64,000 nt of DNA from Actinomycetota bacterium. Lineage in GTDB: Bacteria > Actinomycetota > Actinomycetes > S36-B12. Position numbers and translations under genes: made by a program. The notes below the pieces were generated by a model, which saw only the letters and a list, made by a program, of their open reading frames with translations, was not told where the DNA came from and made no database searches. Location: assembly GCA_016717115.1 (NCBI GenBank), contig JADKGE010000001.1:434001-498000 (forward strand), written 5' to 3'. Shown piece by piece: positions 1 through 10,270 of the stretch. The number at the start of each line of letters is the position of its first letter. Positions within the stretch are counted from its first letter, which is position 1.

Positions 1-1342
1 GACGACCGGCACGCCCCTCGTCAGGTAGAGCACGTCGTGGGCGAGCACATCGCGCTCAAGCAGAGCAGGTCCCTCGGCCGACGTCCCGGTCGCCAGGAAG
101 AAGCCGATCCGGCCCATGTCGTGGTTGCCGAGGAACGTCGTCAGGCCGTAGGCGTTCGTGGACGCTGACGTGTAGTAGTCGTCGTCGTCGAACAGGAGGG
201 CAAGAGATCGGCCGGTCACCTGGTCGGAAACGAACTTGCGCACCGTGTCCTGATAGGGGAAGTCGAGCACGGACGGCAGCTGACGGGCGAGCATGAGCTC
301 GGACAACTGAGCGGTGTCGGTGAGCCATGCCTCGCCGAAGCTCGTGAAGGACGGCTTCCCCGCCGCCGCCGCGGTCTGATTGACAAGGGGCAGCCACCGT
401 CCGAAGAAGTACGGATCGACGTGCTTGGCGGTGTCGATCCGGAAGCCGTCGACGCCGTACTTCGTGATCCACTCGCCGTAGGCGTCGGCGAGCGCCTTCA
501 CGACGGTCCAGTCCTCGGTCATGAGGTCGTCGAGCCCGGAGAAGTCGCCGTCCATCTCGCATCTGCCGACGCAGCTGCCCCACGCGATATCTCCGCGATT
601 GTGGTAGCGAGTGACCTCGTTGAGCACGGCCGGGCCTTTCGCGGATGCGAACGGCGCGTCCACTCTCGGCGTCTTCGCGAAGCTGCGCCGGGGTGCAAGG
701 CGCGGGAAGGCGGAGCCGGCCGTGAACCTCCACGGATTGAACGGCCGGCCTGTGGCCGTCCGGTAGGGCGCCTTCGCCAGTGGCACGTAGGCGTTGCCCT
801 CCTTGTACGAGATGACGTCGGCCGTGTGGTTGACCACGACGTCGAGGAAGACCTTGAGCCCGAGCTTCTTCGCGCAACCCATGAACGCAGCGAAGTCGGC
901 TTCCGTGCCGACGTGCGGGTCGGGCTTCGTGATGTCGAGGAACCAGTACCCGTGGTAGGCAGCGCTCGAGCCCTGCACGGTGCGCTGAACAAACGGCGGG
1001 GTGATCCACACCGCCGTGAAGCCGAGCCGCTTGAGCCGGCCGAGCCCCTCGTCCGCCGGATCCGACGCATCGCAGCGTCCCGTGAGGCCCGCGAGGTCGC
1101 CACCGTGGTAGAACGCGTCGGACGCCGGCTCGAATCCCGTCGTCTCAAGGGGGCCGGTGCGACCGCCCGTGTTGTTGCCCGGGTCGCCGTCGGCGTAGCG
1201 ATCCGTCATCACGAAGTAGAACGTGTCCGACGAGATGGGCGACCGCACCGCGGGCACGGCCAGGGAGGTCAGCGACTCGTCGGCGACCGCCGGTGACACA
1301 GCGAGGCTGACGAGCACCGCCGCAGCACCGGCGGCAACAGCG

Positions 1343-1371
<29 letters not shown>
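1..1371 (-). CDS. Secreted alpha-amylase, GH13 (3' end outside window)
   Basis: The gene hydrolyses alpha-1,4-glucans outside the cell. It reads from ATG at 1371 with a basic start and a hydrophobic signal peptide ending near SPAVA. All four GH13 regions are visible: DVVVNH (about residue 180), GFRIDTAKHV with the nucleophile Asp (about 313), FGEAW with the acid/base Glu (about 345), and FLGNHD with the third carboxylate (about 416). It runs off the left edge after LTRGVPVV, so the C-terminus is unknown. It overlaps the end of the upstream ABC ATPase gene by 29 bp and is the last visible gene of the maltodextrin operon, so it would release the maltodextrins that MalEFG imports. No strong ribosome site is visible, and a start a few codons downstream is possible. 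Confidence 0.93.
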
Positions 1372-2527
<1,156 letters not shown>

Positions 2528-2594
2528 GACTACGAACCCTTCACTCGCGACACACCACGATCTGCTGACCGATCACCAATCACGGAGACCATCA

Positions 2595-3506
2595 CTACCC
2601 CTTCACCGACCCCTGGGTCAGTCCGCCCACGATGTACTTCTGAAGGAACAGGAACAAGATGACCACGGGGATCGCCGCGAGCAGGGCTCCCGCCGCGAAT
2701 GGGCCCCAGTTCTCCGCGTACTTCGTGCCAATGAACTGCTGCAGGCCCACCGCGAGGGTGAGTTTGTCCGGGCTCTGGAGCAGCGCCTTGGCGATGATGA
2801 ACTCATTGAGCGTGAAGATGAAGCTCAGCAGGCCCACCACGGCCAGGACGGGGGCGGCCAGCGGCAGGATCACGCCCCAGAAGATCTGTCCGTGGCTGGC
2901 GCCGTCGACCTTCGCGGATTCGTCGATCTCCATCGGAATCGTGTCGAAGAACCCCTTGATCAGCCAGGCGTTGATACCCATGGCCCCACCCAGATAGATC
3001 AGCCCAAGACCGAGCAGGGAGTCCAGGCCGAGCGCGGGGAAGATGTCCGACACCTGCGTCATGATCAGGTAGATCGCGACCAGGGCGAGGAACTGCGGGA
3101 ACATCTGAACGAGCAGCAGGAACATCAATCCGACCTTGCGGCCCTTGAACCGAAACCTGCTGAACGCGTATGCGGCGCCAGCAGCGATCATCACGGTGAA
3201 CACGGCCGTGATAGCCGCGAGCAGCATGGTGTTCACGTACCACTTCACGTACGGCTGATCGGGGTTGTTCAGCAGCGTGGTGAAGTTCTCCAGCGTGGGG
3301 TTCTGGGGGATGAGGTTCGTGTCGCTGATCGTCGGCCTCAGCGTGAACGCCGCACTGACGACCCACAGCACCGGGATCAGGGCGAAGGCGATTGCGAGCC
3401 AGGCAACCAGGTGCCGCCATCCCGTCCTGCGCACCCACTTGCCGAAGGATCGTCGTGGCCGGGGGGGGATCACCGGAGCACCCGGGATCGTCTCCGTTGA
3501 CTTCAT
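2595..3506 (-). CDS. malG: Maltodextrin ABC transporter permease MalG
   Basis: This is a 303-aa inner-membrane permease of the MalFG type. An arginine/proline-rich cytoplasmic N-terminus (PPRPRRSFGKW) is followed by about six transmembrane segments. The cytoplasmic EAA loop, which docks the ATPase, is clear near the C-terminal third: EIDESAKVDGA followed by the ILPLAAP segment. Its ATG overlaps the malF stop by 4 bp (ATGA), so translation is coupled. Assignment to maltose or maltodextrin rather than another oligosaccharide rests on the MalF/MalE-like partners and the downstream amylase. Confidence 0.9.
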   Translation of the reverse strand: MKSTETIPGAPVIPPRPRRSFGKWVRRTGWRHLVAWLAIAFALIPVLWVVSAAFTLRPTISDTNLIPQNPTLENFTTLLNNPDQPYVKWYVNTMLLAAITAVFTVMIAAGAAYAFSRFRFKGRKVGLMFLLLVQMFPQFLALVAIYLIMTQVSDIFPALGLDSLLGLGLIYLGGAMGINAWLIKGFFDTIPMEIDESAKVDGASHGQIFWGVILPLAAPVLAVVGLLSFIFTLNEFIIAKALLQSPDKLTLAVGLQQFIGTKYAENWGPFAAGALLAAIPVVILFLFLQKYIVGGLTQGSVKG

Positions 3507-5350
3507 GGCCGCTCCTCACGAAGGGCTTTGGACCGGGAGAAGGAGATCAGGGAGATCGTCCCGACGATGAAGAAGATGTAGATGGAGATCGCGCTCGCCA
3601 GTCCGTAGTCGTTGCCCTCACCGGCGGAGAAGGCGATCTTGAACGTGTAGCTGATGAGGATGTCGGTGGCACCCGCCACCTCAGAGCCCTCCATCGAGGG
3701 TCCGCCGCCCGTCAGGAGGTAGATGTTGTTGAAGTTGTTGAAGTTGAAGGCGAACGATGCGATCAGCAAAGGTGTCAGCGCGACCAGCAGCAACGGCATG
3801 TTGATCATGCGCCACACCTGGAAGTTCCTGGCACCGTCGACCCTCGCGGCCTCCTGCAGTTCGGCCGGAATGGCCTGCAGCGCCCCCGTGCTCACGAGGA
3901 ACATGTACGGGAAACCGAGCCATAGATTGACCAGCAGGATGCTGACCTTCGCCCAGAACGGATCGAAGAGCCACGGGATGGTCCAGCCGGTGACGGTGTT
4001 GATGGCACCGAAGTCGTCGTTCAGCAGACCGCCCCACACAAGGATGGAGAGGAAGGCAGGTACGGCGTAGGGGATGATGAGCAGCGACCGGTAGATGCGC
4101 TGTCCCTTCATCCCTTCCTTGTTCAGGACCACCGCGAGCGAGAGCCCCAGGACGAAAGTGAGCAGGACGCTCAGCATCGCGTAAACGAAGGTCCAGACGA
4201 AGACGGAGATGAAGGGGTCGCGGATCTGCGGATCGGTGAAGACGCTGGTGAAGTTCTCGAAGCCGACGGTCTCGCGCCACCCTGGCTCCAGGGAGTCTTC
4301 CGGATCGGTCTCGTTGACGAAGGCACCTCGTCCGGCATCGACGTAGACGTCGCCGGTCTGCACCGAGGTGAACGTGTCGGTCGCTTCGTCATACTCGAGG
4401 GTGGGCGTCAGTTCGATGGCGGTGGTGTAGCCCTGAGGCGAGATGTAGCCACCGTTGGGACCGGGCACTCGCATCGCGGAGATCTCCGCGTCGTAGGCCG
4501 GCAACTCGGTGTCGGGGATCACCGGGAATCCCGTGACTTCGGTGACAGTGCCGAACTCATCACGCGTCACGTCAGACACGGGGATCTCGTCGAGTCCCTC
4601 GCTCGTGCCGATGTAGGTAGGTGGCAGGGACGAGGGTTCGGTGTCACTCGCGACGTTGAGATCGTCGGTCCCCGAGGTCACGTCAGAGGAGGCACTTGGC
4701 GCCGGCGTTTCGACACCTCCGAACTCCGCCGGCGGGCTGCTCTCCTCGCCCCCGAACTCTGCCGGCGGACTGCTCTCCTCGCCCCCGAACTCCGCCGGCG
4801 GGCTGCTCTCTTCGCCCCCGAACTCTGCGGGCGGGCTGCTCTCCTCGCCCCCGAACTCGGTGGTACCGGGATCCGTCGATTCGCCGGGTACGACGGCGGG
4901 CGTCTCTTCCACCGCGGCCTGGGGAGTGAGGATCAGCACGAGGTCGTCGGAAGCGTTCGTCGCCGGCAGCATGTCGTAGGACTGCGAGTTGTCGGATTCG
5001 GTGACGCTGTCCCGCACGATCGCCTCGATGGCGTCAGGCTTCGTGCCAATGTTGCCGGTGGAGTAGTTCGTGAACGCGATGAAGATCGTGAAGATGATCG
5101 GGATGATCTGGAATGCCGTGAGGAAGATCGCGCCGATCACGACGTACTTGGCGGGGATGAACCGCTTGGTTAACAGCAGGTAGTCGAGTGCGATCGTCGC
5201 GACGACGATGAAGGCCATCATGACCCATGAGCCATTGCTGGCCATTGCAGGTATGGCCCAGATGGCAAGGGCGTTGACAACGCTGAGCAGCGCGATCTTC
5301 AGGATCGTCGCCGGCAGGCCCCCGAACCGGGAAATCAGTAGCTGGATCAC
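3503..5350 (-). CDS. malF: Maltodextrin ABC transporter permease MalF with long repeat-bearing external loop
   Basis: This 615-aa permease starts at GTG 5350. Three N-terminal membrane segments (to about residue 98) are followed by an extracytoplasmic stretch of roughly 250 residues, then the conserved permease core with the EAA motif (LQEAARVDGARNF, about residues 490-505). The external stretch corresponds to the P2 loop of E. coli MalF, which contacts MalE. Here it is acidic and carries four to five copies of an 11-residue unit (EFGGEESSPPA) at about residues 163-210, encoded by exact 33-bp DNA repeats. Most ABC sugar permeases are near 300-500 aa, so the insert explains the extra length. 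It sits between malE and malG and overlaps malG by 4 bp. Confidence 0.88.
   Translation of the reverse strand: MIQLLISRFGGLPATILKIALLSVVNALAIWAIPAMASNGSWVMMAFIVVATIALDYLLLTKRFIPAKYVVIGAIFLTAFQIIPIIFTIFIAFTNYSTGNIGTKPDAIEAIVRDSVTESDNSQSYDMLPATNASDDLVLILTPQAAVEETPAVVPGESTDPGTTEFGGEESSPPAEFGGEESSPPAEFGGEESSPPAEFGGEESSPPAEFGGVETPAPSASSDVTSGTDDLNVASDTEPSSLPPTYIGTSEGLDEIPVSDVTRDEFGTVTEVTGFPVIPDTELPAYDAEISAMRVPGPNGGYISPQGYTTAIELTPTLEYDEATDTFTSVQTGDVYVDAGRGAFVNETDPEDSLEPGWRETVGFENFTSVFTDPQIRDPFISVFVWTFVYAMLSVLLTFVLGLSLAVVLNKEGMKGQRIYRSLLIIPYAVPAFLSILVWGGLLNDDFGAINTVTGWTIPWLFDPFWAKVSILLVNLWLGFPYMFLVSTGALQAIPAELQEAARVDGARNFQVWRMINMPLLLVALTPLLIASFAFNFNNFNNIYLLTGGGPSMEGSEVAGATDILISYTFKIAFSAGEGNDYGLASAISIYIFFIVGTISLISFSRSKALREERP
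4721..4868 (-). repeat. 33-bp tandem repeat inside malF
   Basis: Near-identical units begin at 4721, 4754, 4787, 4820 and (partial) 4853, a strict 33-bp period that keeps the reading frame. Each unit encodes an 11-residue Glu/Ser/Pro/Gly block. Differences between copies are mostly synonymous third-position changes. Copy number is likely to vary between strains by slippage or recombination. Confidence 0.9.
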
Positions 5351-5416
5351 GTGTCCCCAATCACGCCACAGGAATCGGCACCGTTGCCGACGTCGCGGTC
5401 ACCACGGCCGCTGGCA

Positions 5417-5454
5417 CGGGTGTGGGCCCCCGCATACGCGAAGGCCCACACCCG
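5417..5454 (-). terminator. Stem-loop between malE and malF
   Basis: A perfect 12-bp inverted repeat (5417-5428 with 5443-5454; arm GGGTGTGGGC plus flanks) encloses a 14-nt loop. It lies in the 119-bp gap between the malE stop and the malF start. There is no U-tract. It is more likely an mRNA-stabilising or partial-termination hairpin that raises MalE above MalF than a full terminator. Confidence 0.6.
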
Positions 5455-5469
5455 CTGGAAGATGCTCGG

Positions 5470-6702
5470 TTAACCGATTGCCTTCTTCACAGCGCCTTGC
5501 GCCTGCGCGAAGGCCTTGGCTGCCGGAATGGCACCCGGGCCCCGCGTCGAGCTGACCCACGCCGATCCGAGCGGCCCCCAGACCGAGTTCATCTGCGAGA
5601 TGTTCGGAATCGGAATGCCACCCGAGCCGGCGGCGCCGAACGCCTTCAGCTGCGGGTTGGTGACACGAGCGGCTGCCGCCTTGTTGGCCGGGAACCGGTC
5701 GTTCACGGCGGAGAGGTTGTACTGCGCCTTCTCCGTCGTCATGTACTCGCTGACCAGTGAACGCGCCGCCGACTCGACTCCGTGCGCGGCCGCGTACTTG
5801 GTGAGCATGAAGCCCTGCGAACCGACGAACGGAACCGGCTTGATACCACTCACGATCGGCGGCACCGCCGTGATGCGGTACTTGAGGTTCTTCGTCGCCT
5901 TGATGTCACTCAGATTCCACGGACCGGTGATCCAGAACGGCGCCTTGCCCGCGAGGAATGCGGCCTTGGCGATGTCGCCGGTGACCTTCGAGTTGATCAG
6001 GCCGGTCGAGTTCCAGGTGTCAATGAGCTTCGAGTTCGCCGCGAACGTCTTGTTGTAGATGCCGATGTCCTTGGTGTTGTAGGCACCCTTCGCGGTGGTC
6101 CCGAAGATGTAGCCGCCAAGACCGCTGAAGAGCGGGTACATGTGGTACGCGTCGCCGCCCGAGCCCTGCTGGACTGCGAGAGGGATCGTGACCTTGCCGG
6201 CCTTCTTCAGCGCCAGCGCCTGGGACGAAAGGTCCGCGAAGGTGGTCGGCTGCTTCTTGATGAGGTTCGCATTCGTGATGAGCGCGATGTTCTCGACGGC
6301 GACCGGGGTGCCGTACTGCTTGCCGTTGTAGTTGAACGCCTGCACGGCGCCGGCCTCGAGGCCGGCCGCAGCCGACGAGGCGAGGTTGATCGACACGATG
6401 ACCCCGTTGGCGGCGAGTTCGCCGACCCAGTCATTGGCGCCGATGGCGACGTCGGGAGCGGCATCCGCCGTCACCTTGCTGAGCGAGTCGCGAAGCTCCT
6501 CGAACGGCTTGACGACGACCTCGACCGGCACGCCCTTGTAGCCATTGGGGAACAGGTACCGGATGGCCGGTGCCCGGTCCGCGTCGGTCCAGATAACGAT
6601 CTTGTTGTCCGCTGCCTGGGCCGCGGGAACGGCCAGCAACGAACCAAAGGCAACAGCCGCCACCGCTGAAGTGGCGACGATTGCTCGCAGCGACCTGCGC
6701 AT
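5470..6702 (-). CDS. malE: Maltodextrin-binding protein MalE (signal peptide, no lipobox)
   Basis: This is a 410-aa extracellular solute-binding protein of the family 1 (MalE) type. MRRSLRA starts a typical signal peptide, with cleavage expected after AAQA. Features of the fold include IVIWTDADRAP at the mature N-terminus, APDVAIGANDWVGELA, a WITGPWNLSD segment and PFVGSQGFMLT. It is the first gene of the operon and has the operator 108 bp upstream. The mature N-terminus has no cysteine, so it is not a lipoprotein, which is unusual for a binding protein in a bacterium without a conventional outer membrane. Substrate is inferred from gene context and general MalE similarity. Confidence 0.9.
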   Translation of the reverse strand: MRRSLRAIVATSAVAAVAFGSLLAVPAAQAADNKIVIWTDADRAPAIRYLFPNGYKGVPVEVVVKPFEELRDSLSKVTADAAPDVAIGANDWVGELAANGVIVSINLASSAAAGLEAGAVQAFNYNGKQYGTPVAVENIALITNANLIKKQPTTFADLSSQALALKKAGKVTIPLAVQQGSGGDAYHMYPLFSGLGGYIFGTTAKGAYNTKDIGIYNKTFAANSKLIDTWNSTGLINSKVTGDIAKAAFLAGKAPFWITGPWNLSDIKATKNLKYRITAVPPIVSGIKPVPFVGSQGFMLTKYAAAHGVESAARSLVSEYMTTEKAQYNLSAVNDRFPANKAAAARVTNPQLKAFGAAGSGGIPIPNISQMNSVWGPLGSAWVSSTRGPGAIPAAKAFAQAQGAVKKAIG

Positions 6703-6809
6703 GCTTGGTCCTCTCTCTGCGGCCTCAAAAAGGCCGGTATTCGTGGTGGGGCCAGACAGGTGTCAGACCCGATCAATGTGCCAGAAAGGTAAGCCTCCGC
6801 GCGGCTCGA

Positions 6810-6823
6810 TGAAACCGTTTACA
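6810..6823 (-). promoter_or_regulatory. LacI-family (MalR-type) operator upstream of malE
   Basis: The 14-bp sequence TGTAAACGGTTTCA (minus strand) is a near-palindrome centred on CG and fits the general LacI/CcpA-family pattern TGWAANCGNTNWCA. It lies between malE and the DUF3263 gene. A MalR homologue is encoded at 36174-37205. No convincing -35/-10 pair could be fixed around it. Confidence 0.65.
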
Positions 6824-6892
6824 GAGCGTTACATCGGGATTGTTACACAACCGTGATTATTGAAACCTCTCAAAGCCCATGTCGGGCAACCG

Positions 6893-7303
6893 TCAACGGT
6901 TGTCGATCTCGATCCCGAGCCTCCGAGCCGACCGGGCGCGCTGCCGCGTGGCGCGCATCCGTCGCAAGCGCTTAACCAGCATCGGATCGAAGGCCAGCGC
7001 CTGCGGCGAGTCGATCAGGCCGTTGAGGAGCTGGTAGTACCGCGTACCGCTCATCTCGAACAGGTCGCGGATCGCCTGCTCCTTCGCGCCCGCGTACTTC
7101 CACCACTGGCGCTCGAACTCCAGGATTCGGCGGTCCCGTTCGCCGAGCGACGCCGCGGCCTCCTCGTGGTCGAGGGGCGCTCGCGCTGCATCCATCCGGG
7201 ACTCCTCCGCCTTCGCCGCTGTCGACTCGTGTGCCACGCCCTCGTCGAGGGCGCCCGCTGCGTACTGGCGGTCATCGTACGACCTGAATCCCAACGATGT
7301 CAT
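6893..7303 (-). CDS. DUF3263 domain protein
   Basis: This 136-aa actinobacterial protein of unknown function carries the DUF3263 domain in its C-terminal half: ILEFERQWWKYAGAKEQAI, then MSGTRYYQLLNGLID and a basic tail (KRLRRMRATRQRARSARR). The N-terminal ~55 residues are low-complexity, and the true start may be further in. The ATG overlaps the stop of the upstream CPBP protease gene by 4 bp. The aromatic, helical and basic composition suggests a small DNA- or RNA-associated protein, but no function is established. Confidence 0.8.
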   Translation of the reverse strand: MTSLGFRSYDDRQYAAGALDEGVAHESTAAKAEESRMDAARAPLDHEEAAASLGERDRRILEFERQWWKYAGAKEQAIRDLFEMSGTRYYQLLNGLIDSPQALAFDPMLVKRLRRMRATRQRARSARRLGIEIDNR

Positions 7304-8124
7304 TCGACTCCGCCGGTTGGCGGCTCAGACCCGTCGGAGACGTCCTGCTGGCGCTGGCGCACCTGCTGCCGGTGCTGCTCCCGTCGCCGATCCCTGGCAC
7401 GGATGAGCAGCCACGAGAACCCGTAGCCGAGCCCGTTCGTGGCCCAGTGCAGGCCCATGGGGGCCAGGACGCTGCCCGAGACCAGCCGAAGGCCGCCGAA
7501 GACGACGCCCGCAACCGTGGTGGTGACGACGCTCAGGGCGACGGCGAGGATGTTGCCGCGCATCCCGCGGCCGACCACGGAGCCCAGGGCGGGGTTCTGC
7601 TCGTGGGTGCCGATGCTCGGCAGGATGTGCCAGAGCCCGAAGAGCACCGATGAGATCACCAGGCCCCAGATCACCCCGTACCTTCGGGCCAGCATGGAGA
7701 ACAGCACCGCACGGAACGCGATCTCCTCGAGGAGCACGGTGCCGAAGGGCACCTCGACCAGGGCCTGGAACATCAGGCGACTGCCGCTGAGCTCGCTCAT
7801 GCGCTCGTCGTGGAAGGCCGTGCGGGTCCGCTTGAAGGCGGAACCGATGAGATAGACCGCGGTGACCGCGCCGATGCAGGCGGCACCCCAGATCATGCCC
7901 GGAACCAGGTACTGCCAACCGAGGCCCATGTCGGTCCACGTGTTGCCGTCGAGCAGTCCGAAGGCCAGCAGGCCCACGGACCCGCCGAAGGACCACAGCA
8001 GGTAGTGGGTCTGCGGCGCAAGTCGGTTGTTGACGATGTTGAGGACGATCAGCGCCAGGACGACGACGAGCACCGGCCACAGGGCGAGACCGGTCTGCTG
8101 CTGGGGAATGACGAGATCGAACAT
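7300..8124 (-). CDS. CPBP family intramembrane metalloprotease
   Basis: This is a 274-aa polytopic membrane protein of the CAAX-protease/bacteriocin-processing (CPBP, Abi) family. The diagnostic glutamate pair with Arg is in VLLEEIAFRAVLF, and the second motif histidine is in SVLFGLWHILPS. About seven to eight hydrophobic segments surround them. The last ~35 residues are charged and Gln-rich (RDRRREQHRQQVRQRQQ), probably cytoplasmic. The substrate is unknown. It is divergent from the kynurenine operon with 36 bp between starts. A TACACT hexamer 8 nt before the ATG (8133-8138) suggests a near-leaderless mRNA. Confidence 0.85.
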   Translation of the reverse strand: MFDLVIPQQQTGLALWPVLVVVLALIVLNIVNNRLAPQTHYLLWSFGGSVGLLAFGLLDGNTWTDMGLGWQYLVPGMIWGAACIGAVTAVYLIGSAFKRTRTAFHDERMSELSGSRLMFQALVEVPFGTVLLEEIAFRAVLFSMLARRYGVIWGLVISSVLFGLWHILPSIGTHEQNPALGSVVGRGMRGNILAVALSVVTTTVAGVVFGGLRLVSGSVLAPMGLHWATNGLGYGFSWLLIRARDRRREQHRQQVRQRQQDVSDGSEPPTGGVE

Positions 8125-8148
8125 CGCTCGTCAGTGTAGGTCGGTTGC

Positions 8149-8154
8149 CATACT
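8149..8154 (+). promoter_or_regulatory. -10 element of the kynurenine operon (leaderless)
   Basis: CATACT ends exactly 6 nt before the ATG at 8161, and no Shine-Dalgarno sequence is present. Transcription would start at or next to the start codon. No clear -35 is visible. Confidence 0.55.
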
Positions 8155-8160
8155 CCAACC

Positions 8161-8928
8161 ATGCCCGAGGATCGCAGCGTGCTCACCCGGGCCGCCCGTG
8201 AGCCGACGGAGCAATGGCGGTACGGCGCGCTCCCGGACCACGTCGCGGACGTCTTCGCACCCCAGGGCCAGGGAGGCGGCTGGCCGCCCGTCGTCCTCGT
8301 CCACGGGGGGTTCTGGCGCCCCGAGTACGACCGCGCCCACCTGCGTCCGTTCGCCGCCGCCCTGTCCGACCGGGGTCACCTGGTGGTCTCCCTCGAGTAC
8401 CGACGCACGCCGGGTGCGCCCGACGACGCTGTCGACGACGTGCTCGAGGCCATCCGCCGGGTGACCGACGTCGACGCCCCCGCTTCGGGATGGCGCCAGG
8501 TCCAGGTGATCGGGCACTCCGCGGGCGGCCATCTTGCGCTCCTGGCCTCTGCAGCCGCAGTCGACGGCATCGGGTCGTGCCTCGCACTGGCCCCCGTCGC
8601 CGACCTCGCCCTGGCCGAGAGGCTCGACCTCGACGGCGGGGCCGTGGGCGCCTTCCTCGGAGGCCCCGCCAGCGCACGGCCGGACCTCGACCCGAGCCGG
8701 CTGCCGCCACCCCACGTGCCGGTGACCCTTCTGCACGGCGCCGACGACGACGTGGTGCCGCTGACGGTGTCCCAGTCCTACGGAGCGGCAATGACGGCCG
8801 CCATGACCGTCCGTGTCGCCGCGCCCCCACGAATCGGGCACTTCGCCCTCATCGACCCCGCCAGTCCTGCGTGGATCCTCGTCCTGGACGAGATCGACGC
8901 GCTGACCCGCCGACCGGCGGCCCCGTGA
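8161..8928 (+). CDS. Alpha/beta hydrolase, probable kynurenine formamidase
   Basis: This 255-aa protein is of the alpha/beta hydrolase fold. The oxyanion-hole motif VLVHGGFWRP, the nucleophile elbow IGHSAGGHLALL (Ser), the acid in LHGADDDVVPL and the catalytic His in RIGHFALID are visible in the expected order. The HGGxW arrangement matches arylformamidases of the AFMID type. These hydrolyse N-formylkynurenine to kynurenine. The assignment is supported by position as first gene of an operon that continues with kynureninase and kynurenine monooxygenase. A general esterase is the alternative. Confidence 0.8.
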   Translation: MPEDRSVLTRAAREPTEQWRYGALPDHVADVFAPQGQGGGWPPVVLVHGGFWRPEYDRAHLRPFAAALSDRGHLVVSLEYRRTPGAPDDAVDDVLEAIRRVTDVDAPASGWRQVQVIGHSAGGHLALLASAAAVDGIGSCLALAPVADLALAERLDLDGGAVGAFLGGPASARPDLDPSRLPPPHVPVTLLHGADDDVVPLTVSQSYGAAMTAAMTVRVAAPPRIGHFALIDPASPAWILVLDEIDALTRRPAAP

Positions 8929-8968
8929 TGCGGCAAACCCGACCGCGGCCACGCGTGCGGGGTATTGA

Positions 8969-10270
8969 ATGACGGGTGTGAGCACCGACACCCGCGAGGA
9001 TCACGCGGTCGCACTGGACACGGCCAGCGATGCCGCACTTCGACGGGACGACTTCCTCATCCCCCCGGCCGTGGGTGGGGCCTTCCCCCTCACGGCGTAC
9101 TTCGCCGGCAACTCCCTCGGGCTCCAGCCACGGGCCACGCGCGCTGAGTTGATGGCCGACCTCGACGCCTGGGAGGAGTACGGCGTCCACGGCCACACCG
9201 ACGCCGACCGACCCTGGGTCTCCTACCACGAGCAGTTGCGCGCGCCCGCCGCTCGCCTGGTGGGCGCCGAGCCGCGCGAGGTCGTCATCATGAACTCGCT
9301 GACCGTGAACCTGCACCTGCTCCTCGCCTCCTTCTATCGGCCCACGGCGATCCGGCACCGCATCGTCATCGAGGACAGCGCCTTCCCGTCGGACTCCTAC
9401 GCCGTTCGCAGCCACGTCGCCTTCCGAGGGCATGATCCCGAGACGGCCGTTCTCCGGCTGCGTCCTCGCCCCGGCGAGGACGCCCTTCGCACCGAGGACA
9501 TCATCAGCACCCTCAACGACCACGCTCATTCCATCGCGACCGTGCTGCTCGGCGGGGTGAACTACCTCACCGGCGAGGTCGTCGACATGCCCGCGATCAC
9601 GGCGGCAGGGCACGGCATCGGCGCGACGGTGGGCTGGGACCTGGCGCACGCCGCCGGGAACATCCCGTTGCACCTGCACGACTGGGACGTCGACTTCGCC
9701 GCCTGGTGCTCGTACAAGTACCTCAACGCCGGCCCGGGCGCCCTGTCCGGAGCGTTCGTGCATGCCTCTCACCTGGGCAACCCGGCCATCCCCCGACTGG
9801 AGGGGTGGTGGAGCACCGATCCGGCATCCCGCTTCGAGATGCTCCCCGTCTCGACGCCTCAGCTGTCCGCCGACGCCTGGTCGGTGTCCAATCCGCCGAT
9901 CTTCTCGATGGGTCCCGTGCGCACGTCCCTCGAGATCTTCGACGCCGTCGGGATGGACGCGATCCGAAGCCGCAGCCTGCGGCTGACCGGCTACCTGCGT
10001 GCGTTGCTGATGACCATCGCCGATCGCTGCGACATGGCGATCGTGACCCCTGAAGCGGACGACCGCCACGGTGCACAACTGTCCGTTCGCGTCTCGACCG
10101 ACGTCGGCGACCTGGTCGAGCGCATGAGCTCCAATTGGGGGGTCGTGGCCGACGACCGCCGTCCCGACATCGTCCGCTTCGCCCCCGCCTCCCTGTACTG
10201 CACATTCCACGACTGCTGGCGAGCAGCTGACGCGCTGAGCCAGGAACTGACCGGGGAGGGAATCGCATGA
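8969..10270 (+). CDS. kynU: Kynureninase
   Basis: This PLP enzyme (433 aa, full length) cleaves kynurenine or 3-hydroxykynurenine to (3-hydroxy)anthranilate and alanine. Visible hallmarks are the N-terminal YFAGNSLGLQP, the MNSLTVNLH cofactor-binding stretch, the GWDLAHAAGN segment, and the PLP-lysine motif CSYKYLNAGPG. It lies 40 bp after the formamidase gene, and its stop overlaps the kmo start by 4 bp. Given the partner genes, 3-hydroxykynurenine is the expected physiological substrate. Confidence 0.95.
   Translation: MTGVSTDTREDHAVALDTASDAALRRDDFLIPPAVGGAFPLTAYFAGNSLGLQPRATRAELMADLDAWEEYGVHGHTDADRPWVSYHEQLRAPAARLVGAEPREVVIMNSLTVNLHLLLASFYRPTAIRHRIVIEDSAFPSDSYAVRSHVAFRGHDPETAVLRLRPRPGEDALRTEDIISTLNDHAHSIATVLLGGVNYLTGEVVDMPAITAAGHGIGATVGWDLAHAAGNIPLHLHDWDVDFAAWCSYKYLNAGPGALSGAFVHASHLGNPAIPRLEGWWSTDPASRFEMLPVSTPQLSADAWSVSNPPIFSMGPVRTSLEIFDAVGMDAIRSRSLRLTGYLRALLMTIADRCDMAIVTPEADDRHGAQLSVRVSTDVGDLVERMSSNWGVVADDRRPDIVRFAPASLYCTFHDCWRAADALSQELTGEGIA

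Noticed and set aside
4721..4868. CRISPR-like periodic repeats in malF
   Set aside because: Units are contiguous without spacers, in frame and coding; this is a protein repeat.
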